A program made the position numbers and the translations under genes. 64,000 bases of DNA from Neospora caninum Liverpool. Its lineage: Eukaryota > Apicomplexa > Conoidasida > Eucoccidiorida > Sarcocystidae. Positions 1 to 10,959 of the stretch are shown here, in pieces (positions within the stretch are counted from its first letter, which is position 1; every line of letters starts with the position of its first letter). Under the pieces are notes generated by a model. It was not told the DNA's origin. It saw nothing but the letters and a program-made list of their open reading frames with translations, and made no database searches. Location of the stretch: assembly GCF_000208865.1 (NCBI RefSeq), contig NC_018396.1, positions 5,140,514 to 5,204,513 of the forward strand, given 5' to 3'.

Positions 1-1
1 A

Positions 2-3000
2 AACATCGGCGCAGCCTCGCCTGAGGATCTGCGAGTGGCCGAGAGCGTCGTGCATGCGGGAACTCGCGTCATTTCTTGCACGGAAGCGAGAGGCAGGAGT
101 CGAACCTTGGACCAGGAAGGGCTCCAGTATGTTTTCACTGCCGAAGACGAAACAGAAAACAGATCCGAACGGCGCGCGTTCCGCGAGACCTTGGGAGATG
201 AGCAAAGAGCAAAGTTGGCAAGGAATCTGGCTGGAGCTGCGAAGACGCAAGTCGCAGCGGCTGCGGCTTTGATGGACGCGGGAGCGTCCGGCCAAGGAGG
301 CATCTGTTGGGGCGTGGTGCTCCGAACTGGAATTGATACAGCTGCGGGACAACAACTCCGGCAACTCCAACTCCCAGAACAGGAGATGTTTCGATACGAC
401 CGTCAACTCGTTTACGTCTGCATTGCTGTCCTCGCGCTTTGGCTATGTCTTGTCTCGCTGCATGCGCACTATACCGAAAGCCTCCTGCTGTCTTTCCGTT
501 TCGCCGTTGACTCTCTCCTGAAGCTTCTCCCTCTGTGGCTGCCTGCTCTCTGCGGGCTTTTTGCTACGCTGGCGGCGCGGCGTCTTCGTGTCTGCAGCGC
601 GAAGGAAATGGACGGATTCCGGCGGAGGGTTCAACTGGAGGCCGGAGGCGGGCGTTTGATGGCGCTCCTCTCCACTGCTTGCCGTCGGCAAGAAAGGACT
701 TCCTTTCCTAGCGAACAGCCTCTTAACACGTCGGAGACCCAGGGAATGCATCCTGCTTCTCCAGGTGACTGCGGTGGCTTCTCCGCGCGTGCACCCGCCG
801 ACGGGTCATCCACACGGTTGGGTCCGATGCGCTTCACTGTAGTTTGTCCGGCGCCTGGGCGTCTCCCTATAGCGGCCAAGGTCCGAGTCGTTTGTTTTGA
901 CAAGACCGGGACGCTCACCCGAGAAGATTTCTCCTTTATTGGGTGTCAGCCGGTGGAAGCTGCGTCCCTACTGCCGCTTGTGAGGTACGATCCTGACGGC
1001 CCGCCAATGCGCATACGCTCTGCAGCCGCAAGCGCGCCTGACGCCCCTGACGCGCCTGTGTCTTCAGAAGGCAACAGAAACCACCCGCGAACATTCCGCG
1101 AAGCATGCGCCTCTGACCGGCAGGTCCCCGCTCGGCTTTTTGAGAGCCTCGCCTGTTGTCATGGTTTGGCGTTAGAGAACGCACAAGTGGCGGGGACGGG
1201 TTTGGAGCAGCAGATGTTCGAATCGACAGGGTGGAGGATGAGCCGGACGGTTGTTCCTCGACAGGAGGCAGAGGGTCCGAGCGAGGTTGTCGGGGACTCG
1301 GTAAGACTCGTGTTTTCCCCGGCAGCGCCTCAGGGGCACTGCGATGATGGCCAAGGAAGGAAGGGAGGGCTTGTTCTTCTTCAGAGGTTTGTCTTTGATC
1401 CGGTGCGTCAAGTTATGAGCGTGGTTGTTGCACGGACAAAGGACGGGCAAGGCTTGGACCAGAACGAAGGAGAGGTTCTTGTTTTTTGCAAAGGCAGCTA
1501 CGAAGCCGTGGCTTCACTCTGCCGCTCCGAAACAGTGCCTGGAGAGTTCCTTCACGGGGCCAGCGCGTACGCGAAAGAAGGCGTGTACGTACTTGCGGCG
1601 GCGAGCAAGTCCCTTGGCGTACGGACGAACCTGAATGCGTGGAAGGACTTACCGCGGTCAGAAGTGGAAAGTGGCCTAGACCTCGGAGGCCTTCTGCTGT
1701 TCCGGAACGAACTCCGACCCGATGCAGCCGACACCATCCATCAGCTCAAGGCTGCGAGGATCCGACCCGTCATACTCACAGGTAAAGAAGACGGCGGTGG
1801 ATCTGCCTCACAGTGTTCATTGAATAGTCCTTGTCTGCCACTCTTGCGGCCCTCTCACTATCGATCACCAGTTAGGCTTCACCGCTGCAATCTCCAGCGG
1901 ACTCTAGACATCGATGCACGAGGACCTAATCTAACGTCAGAACGGAAGGCTCCAGCAACGACGCCCGCCGCACACCCTGCTCTCTTCTCACGTTACACCA
2001 GAGTGGTGCTGCCAGGTAGACATATACTGCGTGTGTTGAAACGCGTGGTTACTCATAACACCACACAGGACTATGTGGCGCAAGCGAGGCAGTAGGCTGA
2101 AGTGTGCGCTAGGGCTACCCCTACTCCGATTGCTCATTAGGATTTAGGAAGTCCATGGAGGCTCGGCGGCAGCTGGACTCGATGGTCTCAGCCGGTTACT
2201 GAATCCCTCGAGAAAACAGTAAACGTCTTTTTGGCTGGAACAGGGCGGCGTGTCAACTTCGCAGACGTAGTGGCCAGGTTCACATTTGTATCCCTCATCG
2301 TGCATATCGTTGCTCCACATTTTGAGCACAAAGTTGTGTGTGTCCGCGAGAAACTGTGGAAGAGTGCTGCGGAGTCAGCCGGTGTTGTATCTGCTAATCG
2401 CTTTCTGTTGACTGGCGCTATGGTGTTTGTAGTAGTCCACGTCATTCTGTTCTTCTGCCCGTTGCTCTCCGCTCAGGCGACTCTCCTTTGACTGCTGTTG
2501 CCGTTGCCCGGCGAGCAGGCATGGTACGGGGCTCTGGAGATGGCTTAGGCAGCGACACCGGACGGTTAGAGAGGCTCAGCAGAGGCTATGTGGCTGGTGG
2601 CACCACTCCGGTGGCTTTAGGTGATATTGTGGACGAGGAATCAAGTGGTGAAAACCTAGAATTGTTTTTGGGTGGTGGAGAACAAGGAGGGAGCAGCTCT
2701 GGAGCTGGAAAGGGACATAGGCGCAGGTCGGCTGATCAAAAGCGTCACGAGGCTGCCGGACATCTGGGATCGCAACCTGTCGCGGAGCATACAGCTGGGG
2801 TCTCGCAAAGCGAGAGATCCAGAGCCGCAGTTGAGTTGTGCCAGCGAGTGAAGTGGACAGATGTGGACACCGGAGAAGAAATCGACCGGTGGAAGATTTT
2901 CTTCACCGAGGAATACAAGGAGCTCGCCCTGACAGCGCGGGCAGTGGAAGCGCTTGCAGGAACGCCAGATGCGTTGATGATAGGAGAGCTGGGTGGGGAC

Positions 3001-5607
3001 GATGTCGCTTTCGGCGACGAAACCGAAAGCGGTCAGTTGGAGAACGAAAGTGCACAACTTCTTTGGTCCCGAAGCCAAAGCGGCCTTCTGCCGACATCTG
3101 AAAGCACACCAAGCAGTACAAATGAATCGTCGGAGTTCCAGTCCGCGTGTCCCGCCTCAACCGTGAATCCGAAGGGGTTTGGAGAGTCTATGGAAGATTA
3201 CGGATCGCTCTTGAGAGTGAAACAACGAATCCCGACGCTGTTTGACCGCATCCTCTTCCGTGTCCGTGTCTTTGCAAGGATGTCACCCCACAGTAAGGCC
3301 CTTATCATCGAGCGGTACCAAGAAAGGGACCTCATTGTGTCTATGGTCGGAGATGGGACAAATGACTGTTTCGCCATCCGACAAGCTCAAGTAGGCGTCG
3401 CTTTCGGGCCGGGAAGCATGTGTCAATCCATTGCGCCGTTTGCAATTCTGACCAACCAAGGGCAAGACCGTACTCAATCTGCCTCTTCGTCGGACCCTTC
3501 TGCCTCAGCCGATCAAGCAGAGGCGAGTTTAGCGTTGCTAAAAAGCCCTCGGAGTAACAAGTTTGATTCGTGTGGCCTTCTGGGCGTCATTACCTTATTG
3601 CGTGAAGGACGGGCAACGCTCGTCACATCGCTTGCCGTTTACAAGCTACAGATTTTGTATGGTATATTATCCGCGATTTCTTACTTAATGCTGACCGTTG
3701 GAGCGTACGGCACCCCTAACGCTTTTTCACTCTTCTTCTCTTCCGTAGCTATGCTCCTTGGCCTCTCTCTATCAATGATATGGTCCGTCCCCTCTGTCAC
3801 TCCGCTGACGAAGCGCAGTCCTACAAGTAATCCGCTAGGCGTCAGGACAGTGGCTCAGGTGACGTCGATTCTCCTTGTCGATATCGTAGCACTGTTTGTG
3901 CTTTTCGGGCTTCTCTACGGCCCAGCTGGACGGCCCCTCCCATGTGCGTGGGTCCAGAGAGAAGTGCGAAACGAGCTTCTGCAACGACAGCAGATCGAAA
4001 ACCTGCTCGACCTCCATTCGCTCAACGAGCATCATACTGTCCAAACTGACGAAACCGCTGCGGCTCTCCTCGAAAAGTTCCTCGAGGACAAGCCAGATGA
4101 TAAGGAGGCACGCGACCAAGCAACGCAAAATACGGAGCTTCATGACAAAGCGCCACTGGATTTGCAGAGACTGACCGTATTAAAGAAGGAGAAGACGACC
4201 CAGGAAACGCATCCGGCATCTGGACTTCTGGTAGCGTCCCAAGTAACGCCCTCGCTGTCCTTTCCAACCCCCGAAGCCAGTCGAATGGCAAGTCCGGTGG
4301 GAAATGCTTCTGACATAACACTGTCAGGCGGGCAGAAGAAGCTGTATGGCAACGACGTTGCCTCCCTGCTGAAGCATTTGGAAGAAACCGCGAAGAGCCA
4401 CACTAGAGCCACTGCTTTCCTTGAAATTGGCAAGCAGAGGGCGACTCAATTCCTCACCCGTCTCAGTAGCAAATCTTTCCACGAAAGGCGTGTCCGAAAA
4501 AGATCGATCTCCGCTTCTAATATGGCACAGCAGGAGCATTTGAGAAACCTCATCTCGACGACCAAACGCCGTACGGCCGTGCCTCTCAACGGTAGTGCGC
4601 ATGCGGAAGCGGAGGTTCGGTATTTCTCAGGTCCAGAAATGAAATCGCATGCCTCGATAGAAAAAGCACGAGGTGCCGCGCCGCGGCCACGCCCTGAGGT
4701 GGACTCTCTCCTACGACACAGTCTTAGGCCCAAAGCAGCATACCACGACCCACCATGCAGTCGAGATGGGAGAACTGAGGCATCCATCATATTCTTGTGG
4801 TTAGGAGCATGCCTGCTCAATGCCGCATTTCTGTTTAGTCGCGGAGGGACATCGGGGAAAACCATTTGGGGGAATCCGGTTCTGATGCCTCTCAGCTTTA
4901 TTTTCGCGGTTTTCTTCGTTTTCCTGGTCACAGCACCAACGAACCATGTGTCCTGTGTGTTCATGGTCAACTGCCCCGCTCACGAGGTGCGCATGCAGCA
5001 GCAAAGAAAGAATGCCGTCGGGGTGGCGAAGCAGCTCGTTACGGACAGGGAAGAGAAAGACATGTATCGGCTTCTGGCGCGGAACGCTGAAGCGGATGTG
5101 ATAAAAGTGCGTGCGATTCTGAGCGTGGATATGGCAGCTCCTGACGAAAAGATCGCACGCTTTCATCCGACATCTCTATCAGCAGACTCGAGTCCAGACC
5201 GGGCTTCGAAAAAATCTGCATCGGGACCGCTGGAAACAGCAGAAGGTGATGAAACAGAACTGTTCTATGATCTTAAGGCTCGGGCGCAAAATGACAACGA
5301 CGGGTCACACAATGCAAAAGTTCCTATTTACGTCAACGATAATGGTGAAAAAAGTAACGCAGGCGCCACCAACGGGCCAGCACACGGAGTGCAATGGGGA
5401 TACGATCATGACCGGAGAAGTGGCAATGGGTCGGAGATGTCCGCGTGGTATGGGCAAGTCTTGCTCTCCGTCTTATGTTCGATGTCAGTATTGAATGCAC
5501 TGATTCACATGTACGTCATTGGGGATCAGATGGGTCGAGATACGTTCGCCAACTGGTGGCGCAAAGCTCATCCTTCCCGATTCAAAGGTGAGATCATACC
5601 TGTTTAG
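2..5607 (+). CDS. P5-type (probably P5B) transport ATPase, 5' partial
   Basis: Membrane pump that works through a phospho-aspartate; P5B relatives (ATP13A2 type) export polyamines from endolysosomal compartments, so that role here is inference. The frame is open from base 2, so the N-terminal spans and most of the actuator domain lie off the left edge. Exon 1 ends at 1781 (donor GTAAAG); exon 2 starts at 2477 (acceptor CTCAG). The phase-1 join gives ILTG-DSPLTAVAVARR, the expected P-domain sequence. Visible in order: two spans at about 390-580, DKTGTLT phosphorylation site at 899-919, MFESTGW at 1214-1234, KGSYE nucleotide-site motif at 1490-1504, VGDGTNDC hinge at 3346-3369, then about six spans near 3570-3950, 4780-4950 and 5450-5520. 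Long Ser/Gln/Glu-rich insertions sit at about 2540-2830 and 3960-4750. The reading ends at the stop at 5605-5607; a GTGAGA donor at 5588 would allow one more exon. Family is sure; the P5B subtype is likely. Confidence 0.88.
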
Positions 5608-7227
5608 AGCTGGTATTACGAGAAAAATACTGTCCACAGACCCTTTCCATTCTGATCTCTCGTATATCACAGTCAAAGAACTGACAACAATACGTTGCTG
5701 CCAGTTGATATGTGCCATAATCGCCCACCCCCTTTCAATACTCTTCTGTACGGAAACCAAAATCTCCTCAGCTCCTGATGTCTAAGCCGTCAAATAAACC
5801 TGGAATCGTCTGGGCTGGGCTCTGTGGGCCACAACGTGGGCAGCCAGTTCGAACACTTCCCCCGTCACAGCGAATGCTTTCCAGGTGCAATACGTTTCTT
5901 AGGTACGCTAGCGGTCTGGCACCTATTGCCGACTGCAGTAATACTGCGGGTGGCCTCAGTTGTCCTCGGTCGCTGAGTGAATTCGGTAGCGTCACTGCAG
6001 TCCCGCAGGTAATATCCTCTCCGCAACTCCTGGAGAGGAATTGCTGGACGAGGCTTGTATGAAGCATATCGGAAGGGCAGCATCAACTGTGAAAAACGAC
6101 CACAGAGCACAGGAATGGGCCGGTCCACTGCCATAGGCGGAAGTCATGGTGATTGAGATGCAGCCTGATCCACTTTTCCTACCTTTCGGGTCAACAATCC
6201 TTGCCGTTATTCACGCATTCGGGAGACCGAAAAGAAACTCGTATGCTATGGGCACCCGCGCACACAATTGTGGTCACAAATCCGCTATCGCCTGGTATAC
6301 TACGTGCCTCAATTCAGACGCAAATCAACGGCGTTATTGCCAAAAGCACAGTGGGTCCCTGGCTTGGTCGGAATAGAACCCAGCCCCCACACCGTCAGTG
6401 CAAAGCTCCCTACCTTCATAGAGTTGGTAAAAAGAAGTTGCCCGGCACCTCTGTTCACATACCTGCAGTACGACTAATGCATTCAAAACATAGGCGCCGT
6501 ATGTTGGCCGTTGCGGCAGAGCGTTCTGCCTCCACGAGGGAGGACTCAGCACATCTCGTTCCTACTGGGTGGAGCATCAGCTTCAACACGACTGTGTGGT
6601 CAGAGAGGCGTGAGACAGAAATTTGGAGGCAAATCAGGTCCCAACAGATCAAAAATACAACAATCTGGAATGCCGAGGCAGGGTATGAAAAAGAACGCGG
6701 ACAGGGCAGAATGAGGACCAACAAGCCCTCAGGAGGATATACAAACGAGAATGTGAAATATGCTGGTATCTATCCTCTACCATCGAGTGTCATCCTGGGG
6801 GGCACTCGAAAAAAGTCTCGAGTGTCTCTATTATGGACGGGTGCCTGCGCCGACAACGGTGACTACGCGCGTTGAAGATTTCACAACTCCACGTCGCCGT
6901 TCCCCAAATCTTGTGCTTTGATAACTCAGACGATAGATTAGTCCCGCGGGAGAAAATTGAACCCTCACAGAGCAACCTTCCGTAGTACCATACCATTTCG
7001 ACACCAGACAACCCTGAAAACAAGTGCACCGGTTGAGCTCCCTTTTCGCAAACACGCGTACGGGGAGCTAGAGAATGAAAGTCGATACGTACGGCTCTCG
7101 GGCTGCTGGCAGGCAGCCTGGCTTCGGCGCAAATAAGCGTTGCTTAAGGAACCTTACGGAATATGATGGGGTCGAAAGTGGATAGGAGTGTAACCCTCAT
7201 GCTATTATCCAAATGTAAAGTCGCATT
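5608..7227. other. Intergenic stretch between the P5 ATPase and the first small secreted gene
   Basis: The 3' ends of the plus-strand ATPase and the minus-strand gene at 7228-7773 face each other here, so both 3' UTRs should lie in it. The only long open frame is on the plus strand, open at 6153-6875 with its first ATG at 6243 (210 codons). Its composition is mixed, it shows no domain, signal peptide or membrane span, and nothing supports its expression. I see no RNA gene or repeat. Confidence 0.4.
6243..6875 (+). CDS. Doubtful open reading frame, 210 codons
   Basis: This frame starts with ATG at 6243 and stays open for 210 codons; upstream it is open to 6153 without an ATG. The product would be basic, rich in Arg, Ser and Thr, with no signal peptide, membrane span, repeat or motif that I recognise. 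An open frame this long is only mildly unlikely by chance in 64 kb of such DNA. It could be a chance frame, an internal exon, or part of a noncoding transcript. Listed only because it is the longest unexplained frame outside the assigned genes. Confidence 0.15.
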   Translation: MLWAPAHTIVVTNPLSPGILRASIQTQINGVIAKSTVGPWLGRNRTQPPHRQCKAPYLHRVGKKKLPGTSVHIPAVRLMHSKHRRRMLAVAAERSASTREDSAHLVPTGWSISFNTTVWSERRETEIWRQIRSQQIKNTTIWNAEAGYEKERGQGRMRTNKPSGGYTNENVKYAGIYPLPSSVILGGTRKKSRVSLLWTGACADNGDYAR

Positions 7228-7773
7228 TCAACTCCTTCCGCTTGGAGTTTTTAATGGAAGCTCGTCAACAGTGTCTTCAGGTCCCCAGTCCGCATATGCT
7301 GGTGGAGAGTTAGCAGGCCTTTCTGTCAACGGGTTTACCCTGTTGACCAAACCCAGCTCTTCTGAAATCGTGCCTAACGTGTCATGAATCGCGTCTTCAA
7401 TGTCTCCTGCTCTATGTGCCACATAAAGTAGAGCCGCTATCATGAGCACACCCGGAACTACATCACGAAGCAATCCCGGAAAACGGCGACTTTCCGTGGG
7501 GAGCCGCCGGTAGGTAGTTTCGAGATCCGACATGTGATATCTCAAGCTGCTGTATGAACCTGGACTCCAAACATCCTCCTCTACGCGTGGTTCGTCCTCC
7601 TCCTGTCCAACGTCGGCAGGCAGAGCCGAAGGAAAAGATGAACTCCTGCCCGGCGGTTCAGTGCTCGTCATTCGCAATATATGCGGAGGGGTACCCTCCG
7701 CAAAAGGTAACAAACAGTTTACAACATGCAGTGTGGCACAAGCCAGCAGAAAGTCAATAAGCTTCCTTGCCAT
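7228..7773 (-). CDS. Small secreted single-span protein, cluster member A
   Basis: Intronless, 181 residues from the ATG at 7773 (an in-frame ATG three codons earlier at 7782 is also possible; the frame upstream has no other ATG). Residues 1 to about 27 form a signal peptide (MARKLIDFLLACATLHVVNC). An acidic Glu/Asp/Ser-rich middle follows, then RRLPTE at 89-94, a membrane span at about 104-121 (DVVPGVLMIAALLYVAHRAG), and a tail with SPPAYADWGPED. The RRL tripeptide resembles the site cleaved by the Golgi protease ASP5 in exported Toxoplasma proteins, but this is only a resemblance. The same plan recurs in the genes at 10291 and 13154 on the same strand. I recognise no named family; a dense-granule or surface/vacuole membrane protein is the best guess. 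Confidence 0.62.
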   Translation of the reverse strand: MARKLIDFLLACATLHVVNCLLPFAEGTPPHILRMTSTEPPGRSSSFPSALPADVGQEEDEPRVEEDVWSPGSYSSLRYHMSDLETTYRRLPTESRRFPGLLRDVVPGVLMIAALLYVAHRAGDIEDAIHDTLGTISEELGLVNRVNPLTERPANSPPAYADWGPEDTVDELPLKTPSGRS

Positions 7774-10290
7774 GTCGACCATACCAGGTATTAGCCAAAA
7801 TTCAGGATGCCTGGCATTGCAACATCGCAACAACACTTCCAGCACCGCCCCGAAGGAGAGACGCGTGAGCTGCAGAAAACCCAACAATTTCGATCGTAGT
7901 AAAAAACGAAAACAAAAACGGTTCAAGCAGCTCCTCTAGTACTTGACGTTGTTGCGTCTCTTTTCGGCGTACAGATGATGGGTTTCCCCCAGGAGGGGTC
8001 TCCGGCAAACGGCATGCGAGGCGGCTAGCTCAACAACCTCCTATAAAAGTGACGCGTGACCCGTGTTCTTGCAAGTTGTTCGAATGTCCAGCCCTTGCCT
8101 TGCAATAAGAGATGGCTTCTCTCGGTCACCTGATGGGATGCTGGAGCGTTTCTCACGTACACAAACGTAGCACCTGCAAACTGAGTAGTAGTCACCTGCC
8201 TTCACGCCGTACCGATTGTCCTTTTTAAAGCAGGGGGATAACGCTGGACTTGCGTGTACAACGCTTCGCGGCTGCGTCTCCGCAGCTCAAGGACAAACGT
8301 GTACGCGCTTCCACGAGGCACGTAGCGTTATCGCATGGCACGTGGCAAGAACAAAGAAATACTCCTACAAAGAGTGGAAAGTGTGGTGACCGCCACTACG
8401 CCACGAGGTTTGCTGGGCTTAATGAAGACTCCCAAGTTTTATAGATTCGTGCAACAGGCAGAAGCAGAGAGAAACAATTTCCGGGGTCAACCAGCCAAAA
8501 TGACACCTGGAAAAAGTACTGTGCTTTTCATTATCTTCAAGAATGCCCTCGTGCTGGCAAAGACTTTATGGCGGCTTGCTACAGCGGCACACATCTGAGA
8601 GAAAAAGGACACAGCGAGCTTTGGAAAGGAAGGCTTGCTGTTGGCGGCAAGAGTATCCCTGATGCGTGCCGTATGCATGTGCGCGTGCCTGGTTTGAGCA
8701 AATCGTGTCAGAAAGCTGAGCTTTCTGTCCAAATTTATTTTTGATATGGCAAAGGAAATCCTCCTGGTGACGTCACACCAGATGGGAGATACGCGGCCCA
8801 TCTGGCATGCACCGGTGGAATTATGAGTGGCTGTTGTATAAAGAGGAAGGCTGCGACAGGGCAGGAAGAATGCTTCGGCCCGTTTCCGCCTCTGGGTGTG
8901 TCGCCGAGTGTGTGTGCAAGGTCTGTTCGGGAAAGTTGAAACATTTATGTGCACTGCGTGCAGCTCTACGCAAAATTCTAGGTGTCCCAACTACCAAGGC
9001 GTTTTCGTGTTTCCAATGCATTAGTGGAGTGTGATGGGATACACCGATCGCCACGATACTTGTCTGCCCACGGAAACGCCCATCCACGAGGTCACGGCGT
9101 CTGCAACGCTGCCCTCTACATGTTTTCAATCAAATCGAGCAATCAGGTGATTTACGAAAGTCGAGGAGAACACCGTTATGAACAATGCAGAAACTGATGT
9201 TCGAAGAAACACGACGACAAGGCCGTGTGTGCACAATAGTTCTACCGGCCCAGTCCCAAGCCGTGCACGGTCTTCACCGTATACGGCCCCGCTTATCCAT
9301 TCCTTTGATGAATATCCCACTCAACGCACCGATTCGTGGGCACCACAGCTAATCCGCAGTTCACTGAATGCAACTTAATGTCAGGCGGAGTTCTGCACGT
9401 ACACACGCGTCCCAGAACACGGAAATCTTGATAAATTTGGTGATGCAGCAGAATTAGCGGATTCTAGCCCTCCGGTTATGCCTCAAATTCAATCACATGT
9501 CATCCAGAGTCTGAGCTTGGGTGTATCGCTTTCTAGCCCCTGACCGTAACCTTTGTAATTATGTCAACAGCCTCAAACGTTTTCCGGTGGCCTAACACGG
9601 ATGCCCTGCCACTGAGGGGGTTTCACCGGAAGCGTCTACGCGCCAAACGACCTGTACAACACCGCCACTGAAAAATCCCTAATGCAGAAGACGCCATTTA
9701 CCCGGTACCACGCAGTATTTTGCACAGATGTCTCCTGAAATGCGTCCGCCACACTCACTCGTAGCTCCAGTGGTCTCGCCGCAGAATAATGACAACAGAC
9801 GAACGCCGGTAAACGCAACCAACAGGCGGTCTAAATAACGATTAACCAATTCAATCCCCGCAAAGAACTCAGCACAAGCCTGTTACACAGTTACACCGTA
9901 CCAAAGTACCTGTGCCTTTCGTATTCTGAAGGTCAGCACTGAAATACCATCTGGCACAACACCCAATAACATTCGCATACACAGCTGCAAGCAAGCTAGA
10001 ATAGTGCTGGAGAAGAAAGCGGTACGATCAGTTGAGTTCACCTGTTCGAACACTCAACAGGAGTACAAATGGTGAAGCGCCGCAGCAGTTTCAATAAGCG
10101 AAAAGCACGTGTTGTTACTTCATCCTTAAGTGGACAGGGACAAAAACACAGTTTTCCGTGCCTTTCCGCCGTTGTTCCCTCTCTATATCGTGTCTCCCCA
10201 ACGCCCCCGTCGTAAGGCACCGAACGGAACCCCAACTTTTTTCACAATCATGATGAAGGAACTAGTTCCTCGGGTGACCATTAACCGTTA
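7774..10290. other. Spacer between cluster members A and B
   Basis: About 2.5 kb that should hold the promoter of member A and the 3' UTR of member B. A TATAAAA string occurs at 8042-8048 on the plus strand, but canonical TATA boxes are not a reliable guide in this phylum. The one ATG-started frame of note is at 8335-8598. Otherwise I see no conserved product, RNA gene or clear repeat. Confidence 0.4.
8335..8598 (+). CDS. Possible small protein, 87 residues
   Basis: Starts at an ATG in fair context (TCGCATGGCA). The product is basic at the N terminus (MARGKNKEILLQRVESV), has a Gln/Glu/Arg-rich middle, and ends in a hydrophobic segment (VLFIIFKNALVLAKTLW) that could be a C-terminal membrane anchor. 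It is free of low-complexity runs. No family is recognised. A longer minus-strand frame overlaps it, but that frame is Cys/His-rich and looks like a shadow. It may be chance. Confidence 0.22.
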   Translation: MARGKNKEILLQRVESVVTATTPRGLLGLMKTPKFYRFVQQAEAERNNFRGQPAKMTPGKSTVLFIIFKNALVLAKTLWRLATAAHI

Positions 10291-10959
10291 TCAGGGACGT
10301 TGTGTAACGTTGATATCGTCCCTGGGTCTCCGTGCCACTCTTCGCCATGGCTCGTACACAGGAGGTGGCCCGTAAGTTAGCCATAACGGTTCTTCTGGAG
10401 CTGGTCCCTCTTCAGCTTTCGAAAGTCGCCTATAAAGTAGGCCCAAAATGGTCACTGCGACGAGACCGGGGAACGTATCTAACAACAAATCCTTCATGGC
10501 GTTACCGCCTTTCTTTGTAGAGGGGGAACGGCGCGTGTCGACCTCGCGAAGAGGAAAGCGATAGCGGGCCGCCACTCGTTTGTCAACAGGTATAGAAACC
10601 GGTTCCTCCTGCTCGTCGTCATATTCTTCTTCTTGCGAATCTGTATGTCTTGTCTCTTGGCTTCTACGGGTACCTGAATAAGAAGCATTTCCGTCTGTGC
10701 CACGTTTGTTTCCTCCGTGTCCCGGGGTGTCGTCGGGTGAATCACCGAGCGTGGCAGGAGGTGGCACAGGGAGGAAACCTAATTCACTTGAAGACGCCCC
10801 TGTGTCTCTTCGCTGAGTGGTAGCTGCAACTCCGAGCTGGGAAATGACAGATGCGACACAGCCTGTAAAAAACGCGAGTTTAGGTAGAAAAGGACGAAGT
10901 TTCAGCGGTAACGATCGCGGCCACGCAAGTGACCTCGGGGAGGATGGTAAGGCAGCCAT
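10291..10959 (-). CDS. Small secreted single-span protein, cluster member B
   Basis: Intronless, 222 residues; the ATG at 10959 has good context (GGCGATGGCTG). A basic N terminus is followed by a hydrophobic stretch at about 25-46 (PKLAFFTGCVASVISQLGVA) that fits a recessed signal peptide. Residues 50-120 are polar, with an acidic run (EEEYDDEQEE). A membrane span sits at about 161-176 in MKDLLLDTFPGLVAVTILGL, followed by YRR and a Pro/Tyr tail (YGPPPVYEPWRR). The stretch before the span (LLLDTFPGL) matches LLRDVVPGV of member A and VLVELLPAV of member C. Function unknown; a secreted membrane protein of a parasite organelle or vacuole is inferred from architecture. Confidence 0.62.
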   Translation of the reverse strand: MAALPSSPRSLAWPRSLPLKLRPFLPKLAFFTGCVASVISQLGVAATTQRRDTGASSSELGFLPVPPPATLGDSPDDTPGHGGNKRGTDGNASYSGTRRSQETRHTDSQEEEYDDEQEEPVSIPVDKRVAARYRFPLREVDTRRSPSTKKGGNAMKDLLLDTFPGLVAVTILGLLYRRLSKAEEGPAPEEPLWLTYGPPPVYEPWRRVARRPRDDINVTQRP

